Shown piece by piece: positions 17,849 through 25,617 of a stretch of 57,357 bases of DNA. Source of the DNA: Cerasibacillus terrae (GTDB lineage Bacteria > Bacillota > Bacilli > Bacillales > Amphibacillaceae); the NCBI RefSeq assembly GCF_008039555.1, contig NZ_VDUW01000014.1, positions 1-57,357 of the forward strand, read 5' to 3'. Each line of letters starts with the position of its first letter. Position 1 is the stretch's first letter. The position numbers were made by a program, and so were the translations under genes. The notes beneath the pieces are model-generated. The model was not told the origin of the DNA. It searched no databases and saw only the letters and a program-made list of their open reading frames with translations.

Positions 17849-17904
17849 TTAGATGTCTAATCATTTAACATCTAAATAATAGCAACTTTTAAAATGAATT
17901 GCAA
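17849..17904 (-). promoter_or_regulatory. sigma-A promoter with overlapping operator for the dehydrogenase operon
   Basis: On the minus strand TTGCAA (17899-17904), 17 bases, TATTAT (17876-17881). Directly downstream lies an inverted repeat, TTAGATGT (17849-17856) with ACATCTAA (17868-17875), containing the smaller dyad TTAGATGTCTAA. A repressor bound there would block the start region; the MarR protein encoded downstream is the natural candidate. Confidence 0.7.
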
Positions 17905-17960
17905 CAAAATAAACTTAAATGTGTATGTCAAAACTTGATATAATTATATTTACATTCATG

Positions 17961-18017
17961 AAAAGGCCTCTTTCTAATGTGTTTGCCTGGAAAGCACACA
18001 CGAAAAAGAGGCCTTTT
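17961..18017. terminator. terminator between ABC operon and dehydrogenase promoter
   Basis: Perfect 13-bp stem (17961-17973 with 18005-18017, core AAAAGGCCTCTTT) with T runs on both strands. It lies about 107 bases downstream of the transporter operon and should end that transcript. Confidence 0.8.
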
Positions 18018-18124
18018 TACTAATGGTTTATTTTCCTACCCCGGGTACAATTTTATACATATTTCGTTTTAAAAATACTCTACTAGATATTTTTTAATAA
18101 TTTCACAAGTAAACTCAAAGATAT

Positions 18125-19108
18125 TTATTCTTTTAATGCATTTATAATCGATAAATCAAATAAACCATCAATATCATTTGAATCGACATAATCAGCATTT
18201 TTACTAATATCTGCCATTTCCTGAATAACTTGTTCATTAACATTTGTTGTCACTTCTAAGCGATTAAATGCTGCTTCTATTTCTTCCTTATCAATTTCCT
18301 TTCCTGTTAAATCTTTAATATGTTTAATCACCAAGCCTTGTGCTTTTTCTGGATTATCCTGTATAAATTCAATTGCTCTCTTATGCGCTTTAATATATGA
18401 TTTTGTACGTTCTTCATCTTCTACAAATTTACTTGTTGCTGCTACAACTGTATTCGTTGATTCTTTTCCCCAAGCAAATTCATCCCAATCTAATAGCAAT
18501 TTTCCATCTGCTTGTGTTTCTAACGTATATCCCCAAGGTTCTTGTGTTGCAGCTGCTTCGACAGATTCTTGAGTAAATAATGTGACCGTCTCCGCAGGTG
18601 CCGCCGCAAATAATTCTACTGTACCACCACTAGATGTAGCATTTAAATTTACATCTTGTAATGCCTTACGAAGCATGATATCTTGTGTGCTACCAATCAC
18701 AGGAATCGCCACTCTTTTTCCATCTAAGTGTTTTAAACTTTCAACACCACTTCCTTTCGCTGCAACAAGTACTGCTCCTCCGTTCACTGCACCGGAAATG
18801 ATATGAAATCCAGGATTTTTTACATATATATTTAATAATGGTCCCGGGCCAACCGTTCCAACATCGATTTCATTTGTCTGCATGGCCTCCATAAATAGAC
18901 CACCATTATTAAATGTCTTCGTTTCAATTTTCATATTTTCACCAAACTCTGTTTCAAAATACCCCTTTTCCAATCCTACAATTGTCGCAATATGTGTCAG
19001 GTTAGGAAAATAGCCAATTTTAACTATTTCCTCTTCTTCACTTGAACATCCTATTAAAATTCCAATAAATAATGTAATAGAAATAAAGATTACTAAAAGC
19101 CTTTTCAT
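18125..19108 (-). CDS. ABC transporter substrate-binding lipoprotein (SsuA/TauA/NrtA type)
   Basis: The 327-residue lipoprotein has a signal peptide with lipobox 'ILIGC' (Cys near 21) and the NMT1/SsuA fold ('IGYFPNLTHIATIVGLEKGYF', 'DVGTVGPGPLL', 'IPVIGSTQDIMLR'). Such proteins capture sulfonates, taurine, nitrate or thiamine precursors outside the membrane. It is the last gene of an ATPase-permease-binding protein set behind a cysteine synthase, which favours a sulfur compound. No sulfonate monooxygenase gene is nearby, so substrate identity stays open. Confidence 0.92.
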   Translation of the reverse strand: MKRLLVIFISITLFIGILIGCSSEEEEIVKIGYFPNLTHIATIVGLEKGYFETEFGENMKIETKTFNNGGLFMEAMQTNEIDVGTVGPGPLLNIYVKNPGFHIISGAVNGGAVLVAAKGSGVESLKHLDGKRVAIPVIGSTQDIMLRKALQDVNLNATSSGGTVELFAAAPAETVTLFTQESVEAAATQEPWGYTLETQADGKLLLDWDEFAWGKESTNTVVAATSKFVEDEERTKSYIKAHKRAIEFIQDNPEKAQGLVIKHIKDLTGKEIDKEEIEAAFNRLEVTTNVNEQVIQEMADISKNADYVDSNDIDGLFDLSIINALKE

Positions 19109-19129
19109 CGATAAATCCCCCTTTAATAT

Positions 19130-19891
19130 TTATGTTGCTTGATTTATGCCCCATTTTGTTTGAACCGAACGTTCTAAACGTACAAATACAACACGATCCA
19201 TCATCGTTCCAATCACCGCAATGATAATCATGACGGAAATAACTAAATCCATTTGACCTAAGGCGCGGCCATTTTCTAATAATTGTCCCAGCCCGCCACC
19301 AGCTCCTAATAGTTCCCCAGCCATTAATGCTCGCCAAGCAAAAGCCCAAGATATACGTAATCCTGAGAGTATTTGTGGAATAGAAGCTGGTATAATTACA
19401 GTTTTAATAAAATGAAAACCACTAGAACCAAGTGTTTTGGCGACTCGTTGATAAAGTTCGGGCACATTTTTGAATCCGCTTGTTGCACTCATCGTCATAG
19501 TCCAAGTTGCCCCAATCGTTACAATAAATAAAATGGCAAAATCATTTAAACCGAACCAAATAATCGCAAGTGGAAACCACACAATACTTGGAATTGATTG
19601 GAATGCTGTTACAAGAAAGCCAAGTGTATCTTCAACAAATGTAAACCGCCAAATCAAATAACCTAATATAAAACCAAGAATGACAGCGATTGAAAAGCCA
19701 ATTAAAATTCTCTTAAAGCTTATAATAATAGCTTTCGTTATCTGACCATCTATTAACCCATTAAAAAGGGTTGAAAAGACTTGCGTCAAACTAGGAAACA
19801 TAAAATCTGGCAAACCTGAAAGTCTAGATGTCATTTCCCAAATGATTGCTATCACTCCGATGAATATAATTCGTCTGAAAGCTGTATTCAT
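19130..19891 (-). CDS. ABC transporter permease (SsuC/TauC type)
   Basis: A 253-residue membrane protein with about six helices and the EAA loop around residues 150-185 ('GFKNVPELYQRVAKTLGSSG'), of the BPD permease family paired with SsuA-type binding proteins. GGAGG is nine bases before its ATG. Its first 68 bases overlap the end of the ATPase gene in another frame, an unusually long overlap that suggests tight coupling. It lies 21 bases upstream of the binding-protein gene. Confidence 0.94.
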   Translation of the reverse strand: MNTAFRRIIFIGVIAIIWEMTSRLSGLPDFMFPSLTQVFSTLFNGLIDGQITKAIIISFKRILIGFSIAVILGFILGYLIWRFTFVEDTLGFLVTAFQSIPSIVWFPLAIIWFGLNDFAILFIVTIGATWTMTMSATSGFKNVPELYQRVAKTLGSSGFHFIKTVIIPASIPQILSGLRISWAFAWRALMAGELLGAGGGLGQLLENGRALGQMDLVISVMIIIAVIGTMMDRVVFVRLERSVQTKWGINQAT

Positions 19892-20675
19892 CCCCCATTT
19901 CCTCCTTCCATACTTTATCTATTTCTGTCTGAAGGATTGTTAATATTTTTCTTTCCATCTTTAATGTAACCGAGTTCGGCATCATACTGTCTTTCATCGC
20001 AGGAACGGTAATAATTTCTTTTATTTTTCCAGGTCTTGTTGCAAGTACAACAATTTTTTCTGATAATTTCACCGCTTCGCGAATATCATGAGTTACAAAG
20101 AATATCGTTACTTTCGTTTCTTTCCATATATCTAATAATTCATTATGAAGCATCATTTTCGTTTGTTCATCTAATGCTGAAAAAGGTTCATCCATCAGTA
20201 AAATATCTGGCTCCATGACAAGGGCTCTTGCAATTGCTACTCTTTGTTTCATTCCACCAGAAAGTTGATGTGGGTAAGAGTGGATATATTGACTTAAATG
20301 GACCATTTTTAATATTTCTTTCGCTTTCTTTTCTGCATCTATTTTTGAAATTTTTTTAAGATGTAATCCATACATGACATTGTCTAATACCGTTAGCCAA
20401 GGAAATAAACCATCCTCTTGGAATACAACGACACGGTCTGGGCCTGGCTTATTAATCTTTTTACCTGAAACAGATATAAAACCAGAATCAGCCTTTTCTA
20501 ATCCTGCAATAACATCTAATAATGTTGATTTTCCACAACCTGATGGCCCTACAATGGAAACAAAACTCCCTTTTTCAATTTCCATCGAAATATTATCTAA
20601 TACCTTTACTTTCTCATTTTGATCATTCGTAAAGCTCTTATTAATTCCCTCTATCTTCAAATACATTTTTTTCAC
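19824..20675 (-). CDS. ABC transporter ATP-binding protein (SsuB/TauB type)
   Basis: I start the gene at GTG 20675, five bases after AAAAGGAG; the frame opens at GTG 20693. The 283-residue ATPase has Walker A 'GPSGCGKST', signature 'LSGGMKQR', Walker B 'ILLMDEP' and the H-loop 'FVTHD'. It powers the adjacent permease. SsuB/TauB proteins are usually about 250-260 residues, so the C-terminus is about 25 residues longer than expected; that extension is encoded over the start of the permease gene. Confidence 0.93.
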   Translation of the reverse strand: MKKMYLKIEGINKSFTNDQNEKVKVLDNISMEIEKGSFVSIVGPSGCGKSTLLDVIAGLEKADSGFISVSGKKINKPGPDRVVVFQEDGLFPWLTVLDNVMYGLHLKKISKIDAEKKAKEILKMVHLSQYIHSYPHQLSGGMKQRVAIARALVMEPDILLMDEPFSALDEQTKMMLHNELLDIWKETKVTIFFVTHDIREAVKLSEKIVVLATRPGKIKEIITVPAMKDSMMPNSVTLKMERKILTILQTEIDKVWKEEMGDEYSFQTNYIHRSDSNHLGNDI

Positions 20676-20723
20676 CCTAACTCCTTTTAACACATTAAAC
20701 CTATTAGTTTACTAGGTATTACT

Positions 20724-20765
20724 CTTAAAAAAATATGGAAGTTCTTGTATACACAATATCCATAT
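20724..20765 (-). terminator. terminator after cysK
   Basis: Stem ATATGGA (20733-20739) with TCCATAT (20759-20765) followed by seven T on the minus strand, between cysK and the transporter ATPase. It suggests cysK and the transporter are separate or only partly linked transcripts. Confidence 0.6.
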
Positions 20766-20790
20766 CTTTTTATTAATAGCTATAATGATA

Positions 20791-21717
20791 CTAGTCAAAT
20801 AAATCACTCGATAAGTATCTTTCTCCTGTATCAGGTGCAATACATACCACAGTTTCATCTGGACTTAGGCGGCTTGCTACAAGAATTGCAGCATATACGG
20901 ATGCACCACCAGATGGCCCTAATAATATGCCTTCTTTAGATGCTAGAGAATGTACCGTATCATAGGCATCTTGATCTTCAATTTGAATTATTTCATCAAA
21001 GATATTTGTATTTAAAATATCTGGAATAAAACCTGGACTCGTTCCTACTAATTTATGTTTTCCGGGTTTCCCACCAGATAAAACTGGCGAACCTGCTGGC
21101 TCAACAACATGAATTGATATGTTTTCATCGTATTCCTTTAAAGCTTCACCTGTTCCTGTGATAGTACCGCCCGTACCTGCAGTACAAACAAAGGCTGATA
21201 AGTTTTTTTCTACCTTTTCCATTGCCCTCATAATCTCTTTTGCAGTAGTAAAACGATGAATATCTGGATTTGCTTCATTTTCAAATTGCATCGGAATAAA
21301 ACTATTCGAAATATCTTTAGCTATTTCTTTTGCTTTTTCAATTGCTGCTGGCATTTTTCCTTCACTAGGGGTAAAGACAACTTCTGCACCAAATGCTTTT
21401 AAAATATTGACCCGTTCTTCTGTAGAAGAATCTGGCATGACAATAATTGTTTTATATCCTTTTGCTGCTGCATTCATCGCAAGACCAATCCCTGTATTTC
21501 CTGATGTTGGTTCGATAATGGTAGCACCTGGTTTTATGAAACCACTTTTTTCAGCTTGATCAAGCATATAAAATGCAGCACGGTCTTTCACACTTCTGCT
21601 TGGATTAAAATATTCCAACTTAACGTATACTTCTGCACCGTTCGGATTTACAATTCTATTTAATTTAACTAAAGGAGTATCACCAATTAAATCCACCATA
21701 CTATGAACAACTTTCAA
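20791..21717 (-). CDS. cysK: cysteine synthase (O-acetylserine sulfhydrylase)
   Basis: The 308-residue PLP enzyme condenses O-acetylserine with sulfide to cysteine. It shows 'PSRSVKDRAA' with the PLP Lys near 44, 'TSGNTGIGLAM' near 70, the phosphate loop 'GTGGTITGTGE' near 178 and 'GPSGGA' near 265. The start is TTG 21717, seven bases after AAAGGGAG; the first ATG, six codons later, has no binding site. It stands upstream of an SsuABC-like transporter in the same direction, consistent with sulfur assimilation. A second cysteine synthase elsewhere in the genome is likely. Confidence 0.95.
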   Translation of the reverse strand: MKVVHSMVDLIGDTPLVKLNRIVNPNGAEVYVKLEYFNPSRSVKDRAAFYMLDQAEKSGFIKPGATIIEPTSGNTGIGLAMNAAAKGYKTIIVMPDSSTEERVNILKAFGAEVVFTPSEGKMPAAIEKAKEIAKDISNSFIPMQFENEANPDIHRFTTAKEIMRAMEKVEKNLSAFVCTAGTGGTITGTGEALKEYDENISIHVVEPAGSPVLSGGKPGKHKLVGTSPGFIPDILNTNIFDEIIQIEDQDAYDTVHSLASKEGILLGPSGGASVYAAILVASRLSPDETVVCIAPDTGERYLSSDLFD

Positions 21718-22023
21718 AATAATTCTCCCTTTCTATAAAGTTTACAATTCATTATAACAAATAATTTATATTATTCCTACCTGTTTACAGGGTTTTATAC
21801 ATACCATTTTTCTAAATTCCTTATAGTTTCTCTATACTATTCCAGTATATAATTTTTGTGCATGATATTTCACACCAACAAATCTTCCATGTTTCAAATA
21901 AACGAGTTTTGAAATTGAATCAATACCTTTAAACATTTAAAATACTATTAAAGGAAAAAGGAAAAGGATGTATCTACATAAAGATAAATCATTTTCTCTC
22001 TATTCCATGAAAGGGTGTATCAA
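21718..22023. other. divergent intergenic region between cysK and the DUF3891 gene
   Basis: About 300 bases. For cysK an extended -10 TGTTATAAT is seen on the minus strand (TATAAT at 21751-21756) with no clear -35, as for an activated or repressed promoter. No S-box or T-box signature was recognised. The plus-strand promoter for the DUF3891 gene is not obvious. Confidence 0.4.
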
Positions 22024-22803
22024 ATGATTGTTCGTGAAACAAACAAGGCTTTCATTATGATTGAACAGCACGAGCATGCTAGGGTGGCTGCTAATATAAT
22101 GACCGACCTGAAACCACATTTATTGAAGAGAGATAACTTCTGGAATTCCGTGATATACGCCATTGAACAGCATGACTGTGGATGGAAACCATTTGACAAG
22201 GAACCTTTTTGGAATGACAAGAAGCATGCTCCATACACATTCATCGATTTCCCTTTATTACCCAAGCTAACGTTATACAAGCAAGGGATTGATAAGGTTG
22301 AACAAGTAAATCCATATGCAGCACTCTTATGTAGTGAGCATTATGCCCGATTTGTGAAACATCATAAGATAGACGAGGTTAAGTATTTTTTAAAACAAGA
22401 AAGAAAACGTCACGAACGAATCATCAAAACCTTTCCCCATTTTAATCAAACGTTATTTGATTTGCATTATAATTTGCTACAATTTGGAGACAATCTCTCT
22501 TTATATATATGCTTAAATGAACCTGGGGTTTCAAAAAATCAAGAACACTCATTTTTCCGTGAAGGGATTCCAATACCTACTTTGATGCAAGACATGGCAG
22601 AAAAGCGAATCCAAGTGGAATGGAAAAATGAGAGAACTATCTATTTAGATATGTTTCCATTTATACGACCTATACCCGTTACTTTTCAACAAAAGGTTGT
22701 TTCTAAGGAGGACATTACCACACACGGACTACTTGAAAGTTATTCGAGTACCGCATTTGAAAAAGTGAAATTCAACTTCAATCGGTCTAAAGAAATAAAG
22801 TGA
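22024..22803 (+). CDS. DUF3891 family protein with HD-like metal-ligand pattern
   Basis: I start at ATG 22024, six bases after AAAGGGTG; an in-frame GTG at 22015 lacks a binding site. The 259-residue protein resembles DUF3891 family members. Read by eye it has the ligand pattern of HD hydrolases: H16/H18, H50-D51 ('EQHDCGW'), H106 ('CSEHYARF') and D156 ('QFGDNLSLYICL'), mostly in helical context. That would make it a metal-dependent phosphohydrolase, but the assignment is inference. Its last Lys codon and TGA stop come from the repeat element at 22797-22957. No operon partner. Confidence 0.85.
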   Translation: MIVRETNKAFIMIEQHEHARVAANIMTDLKPHLLKRDNFWNSVIYAIEQHDCGWKPFDKEPFWNDKKHAPYTFIDFPLLPKLTLYKQGIDKVEQVNPYAALLCSEHYARFVKHHKIDEVKYFLKQERKRHERIIKTFPHFNQTLFDLHYNLLQFGDNLSLYICLNEPGVSKNQEHSFFREGIPIPTLMQDMAEKRIQVEWKNERTIYLDMFPFIRPIPVTFQQKVVSKEDITTHGLLESYSSTAFEKVKFNFNRSKEIK

Positions 22804-22957
22804 AACTTCAATCAGTGGGAGTTTTCTTCTTCTCCCACTGATTGTTAGTTGAACGAATCGGGCCTTTACTGGCTGTTGATCCTCCACTTATAATTCTTAA
22901 AGTATCTCGAATTCTTGAAGTGGAGATCTTACAGCCTAGTTAATCTGCGATAATAAG
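22797..22957 (+). repeat. dispersed palindromic repeat, long copy
   Basis: This copy begins AAAGTGAAACTTCAATCAG, carries a hairpin (AATCAGTGGGAG 22810-22821 with CTCCCACTGATT 22832-22843), then a long imperfect stem (CTCCACTT with AAGTGGAG, flanked by GGCTGT and ACAGCC) and ends with the family word CTGCGATAA. Shorter copies are at 28694-28745 (opposite strand) and 47201-47253. It may also serve as a terminator for the DUF3891 gene. Confidence 0.75.
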
Positions 22958-22970
22958 TGAGTAAAAAACA

Positions 22971-22999
22971 CCTGTGTGATATCTATTTCATCACACAGG
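22971..22999 (-). terminator. terminator after nfrA
   Basis: Stem CCTGTGTGAT (22971-22980) with ATCACACAGG (22990-22999), followed by GTGTTTTTT on the minus strand, just past the nfrA stop. Confidence 0.85.
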
Positions 23000-23005
23000 C
23001 ACTTT

Positions 23006-23755
23006 TTATTTTCTATTCATTTGCTTCCCTTTTATAAATGGTCCAACATCTAATCGTTGTGGAACTTTATATTTACGAATCATCTGTTTTGTCCATGTAT
23101 CTGACCTGACATTAAATGATCTGTTGCTGTAATACTCTTTTAATGTCGCATCAAAGTCTTGTACATATTTATCCTGTTCCGGATGCTTTTTATATGTATT
23201 TTCATGGTAAATGACTTCCATTGGAAAACGGGGTTTCTTCTCCGGTTCATGATTCGGATATCCCATTGCCATACCAAATAATGGGTATACATAATCAGGT
23301 AGTTGAAGTATGTCACTTACACGCTCTATATCATTTCGTAAACTCCCCAAATAACAAATCCCTAACCCAAGTGATTCAGCGGCAATGGCAGCATTTTGTG
23401 CAGCAAGTGCGGCATCAACCGTTGCAACAATAAATTGTTCGGTACTTTCTAAGTTTTCTTCCATCACTTGTTTTTCTTCATCTTGTGCCTGGATTGCTTG
23501 AATTCGACTTAAATCTGCACAGAATACAAAAAGTTGACCATTTTTTTCTACATAGAATTGACCAGATACTTCCGCTAATTGTTTCTTGATTTCTGGGTCG
23601 GTTACACCAATTATTGTATAAGCCATCACATAACTTGATGTAGAAGCCTGTTGTGCGGCCTGAATAATGATACGAATTTGTTCATCCGACAGCTTTTGAT
23701 CTGTGAATTTTCGTATAGAACGGTGATTTAATATTGTCTCAATTGTTTCATTCAT
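23006..23755 (-). CDS. nfrA: NADPH-dependent nitro/flavin reductase, NfrA family
   Basis: A 249-residue FMN-binding nitroreductase. The N-terminus 'HRSIRKFTD' with 'QAAQQASTSSYVMAYTIIGV' is the FMN phosphate and isoalloxazine site, and 'LGLGICYLGSLRNDIE' near residue 130 is typical of the NfrA/Frp group; length equals B. subtilis NfrA1. It reduces nitro compounds, quinones or flavins with NADPH. AGGGGATG precedes the ATG and a terminator follows, so it is a single-gene unit. The natural substrate is uncertain. Confidence 0.93.
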   Translation of the reverse strand: MNETIETILNHRSIRKFTDQKLSDEQIRIIIQAAQQASTSSYVMAYTIIGVTDPEIKKQLAEVSGQFYVEKNGQLFVFCADLSRIQAIQAQDEEKQVMEENLESTEQFIVATVDAALAAQNAAIAAESLGLGICYLGSLRNDIERVSDILQLPDYVYPLFGMAMGYPNHEPEKKPRFPMEVIYHENTYKKHPEQDKYVQDFDATLKEYYSNRSFNVRSDTWTKQMIRKYKVPQRLDVGPFIKGKQMNRK

Positions 23756-23885
23756 TATGTATCATCCCCTTATTTATACACGTATCTCTATTCATTTTAC
23801 TTATATATTCATCTGAAGCGCAACTAATTTGCTGTTCTATTTTGTATTAATTTTGTATTTTCAGTTATATATATACAAACAATGA

Positions 23886-23928
23886 AAAGGCTTTTCTCCT
23901 AAATAAAGTTTTAGAAGAGAAGCCTTTA
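23886..23928 (-). terminator. terminator after tyrS
   Basis: Long stem built on AAAGGCTT with AAGCCTTT plus inner pairs, ending in TTTTCATT on the minus strand, about ten bases past the tyrS stop. Confidence 0.8.
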
Positions 23929-23937
23929 TTATAATTT

Positions 23938-25209
23938 TTATTTATATTTGATTAGGAAATATCTTTTCTTTCCACGGCGAATAATAGTAAAGGTACCTTC
24001 CATTCGATCTGCTTCGGAAACAGTATAATTTACTTCTTGTTCACGTTCTCCATTAATGTAAATTGCTCCATTTTTAATATCTTCGCGTGCCTGACGTTTA
24101 GATGAAGATATCTTCGCATCGACTAATAAATCAACTAAGCCAATTTCTTCCTTGTCCATTTCATATGTTGGCACATCTTTGAATCCTTGTTTAATTTCAC
24201 TTATGGATAATTGTTTCAAGTTTCCACTAAACAATGCTTCTGTAATATTTTGTGCTTGTTGTAGTGATTCTTCCCCATGAACCATTTTCGTAACTTCCTC
24301 AGCTAGGCGCTTATGGGCAAGACGTTTTTCTGGATGATTTTCCAGAGATTCTTCTAATTCTCGTACTTCTTCCTCTGGTAAAAATGTAAAATAGCGAATA
24401 AATTTCATCACATCGCGGTCATCTGTATTGATCCAGAATTGATAAAACTCATATGGACTTGTTTTTTCTGGATCCAACCAAATAGCTCCACCTGCTGTTT
24501 TACCAAATTTCGTTCCGTCTGCTTTGGTAATTAGTGGAACCGTTAAACCAAATACTTTTACCTCTTCATCTTGGTTTTCACGTGTACGGCGAATTAATTC
24601 CATCCCAGCAGTAATATTCCCCCACTGGTCACTTCCACCAATTTGTAATGTCATATTTTCTTGTTCATGTAATTTGACATAATCAAGAGATTGTAAAAGC
24701 ATGTAACTAAATTCTGTATAGGAAATTCCATCTTCAATTCGGGATGATACAGCATCTTTTGCTAGCATATAGTTTACTGTAAAATGCTTTCCAATATCAC
24801 GTAAGACATCAATAAATGTTAAATCTGCTAGCCAATCATGATTATTTCTAGCGACAACAGGATTTTCTCCCTCGTCAAACTCTAAAAGTTTGCCAATTTG
24901 TTGTTTAATCTTTTCTGCGTATCCTTGAACAACTTCCGCTTCATTTAAAGACCGCTCTGTGGAACGACCACTAGGGTCACCAATCATTCCTGTTCCACCA
25001 CCTATTAAAGCAATTGGACGATGACCAGCTTTTTGGAAACGTTTTAACATGGTAATCGGTAGCAAGTGTCCAATATGTAGACTATCTGCTGTCGGATCAA
25101 AACCACAATATAATGTGACTTGATTTTCTGCTAGATGTCTTCTTAATCCTTCAAAATCTGTTACTTGGTTAATCAACCCACGTTTTTCTAAATCCTGTAA
25201 AATATCCAT
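23938..25209 (-). CDS. tyrS: tyrosyl-tRNA synthetase
   Basis: The 423-residue class I synthetase charges tRNA-Tyr. 'CGFDPTADSLHIGHL' gives the HIGH motif near residue 45, KFGKT near 233 replaces KMSKS as usual in bacterial TyrS, and an S4-like RNA-binding domain occupies the last 70 residues ('VDAKISSSKRQAREDIKNGAIYING'). Expression should be controlled by the T-box leader directly upstream, responding to uncharged tRNA-Tyr. Confidence 0.98.
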   Translation of the reverse strand: MDILQDLEKRGLINQVTDFEGLRRHLAENQVTLYCGFDPTADSLHIGHLLPITMLKRFQKAGHRPIALIGGGTGMIGDPSGRSTERSLNEAEVVQGYAEKIKQQIGKLLEFDEGENPVVARNNHDWLADLTFIDVLRDIGKHFTVNYMLAKDAVSSRIEDGISYTEFSYMLLQSLDYVKLHEQENMTLQIGGSDQWGNITAGMELIRRTRENQDEEVKVFGLTVPLITKADGTKFGKTAGGAIWLDPEKTSPYEFYQFWINTDDRDVMKFIRYFTFLPEEEVRELEESLENHPEKRLAHKRLAEEVTKMVHGEESLQQAQNITEALFSGNLKQLSISEIKQGFKDVPTYEMDKEEIGLVDLLVDAKISSSKRQAREDIKNGAIYINGEREQEVNYTVSEADRMEGTFTIIRRGKKRYFLIKYK

Positions 25210-25234
25210 CAGTATTCACTCTCCATCAATTCAT

Positions 25235-25505
25235 CTTTATTTTAGAAAACAAAAAAACTCCTCCTCTTATAAAAGGGACGAGTTAAACACGCGGTACCAC
25301 CCTTGTTGCAATAGGTATTGCCACTTAGGATTTGTTAACGATGAGTTCACCGTCTTTTTCATCCTAACAAAAATGGACAAAAAAGAAGCTCCAGAATGTA
25401 ATTCACTTGCAAATATATACTGACTTACACCAACCGCCAGCTCTCTTTGATAGGGATTTGCTTCGTTACTTATTTCCTTCTTCGCTTTTTCATAAAATAT
25501 GAGAT
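25235..25505 (-). promoter_or_regulatory. T-box leader of tyrS (Tyr specifier)
   Basis: On the minus strand the canonical T-box GGGTGGTACCGCG is followed by a terminator hairpin (AACTC...GAGTT then seven T). Upstream is stem I with an AGTA element and the specifier TAC (25398-25400) in GAATTACATTC, the Tyr codon. Uncharged tRNA-Tyr would stabilise the antiterminator and allow tyrS transcription. The ends are approximate. Confidence 0.92.
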
Positions 25506-25511
25506 ACTATA

Positions 25512-25540
25512 TTCTTACCATATATAAAAATAAAATGCAA
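25512..25540 (-). promoter_or_regulatory. promoter of the tyrS leader
   Basis: On the minus strand TTGCAT (25535-25540), 17 bases, TGG-TAAGAA (-10 at 25512-25517, extended). Reasonable sigma-A promoter placed just before the T-box leader. Confidence 0.5.
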
Positions 25541-25582
25541 TGATAATCTTTTATATATATATACCAAATATCGCGCTTATGC

Positions 25583-25588
25583 TATAAT
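25583..25588 (+). promoter_or_regulatory. -10 box for the class A PBP gene
   Basis: TATAAT lies 30 bases before the GTG start. No convincing -35 box is found 16-18 bases upstream. Confidence 0.4.
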
Positions 25589-25617
25589 ATAACATGATAT
25601 TTTAGGAGGTTTTTAAT

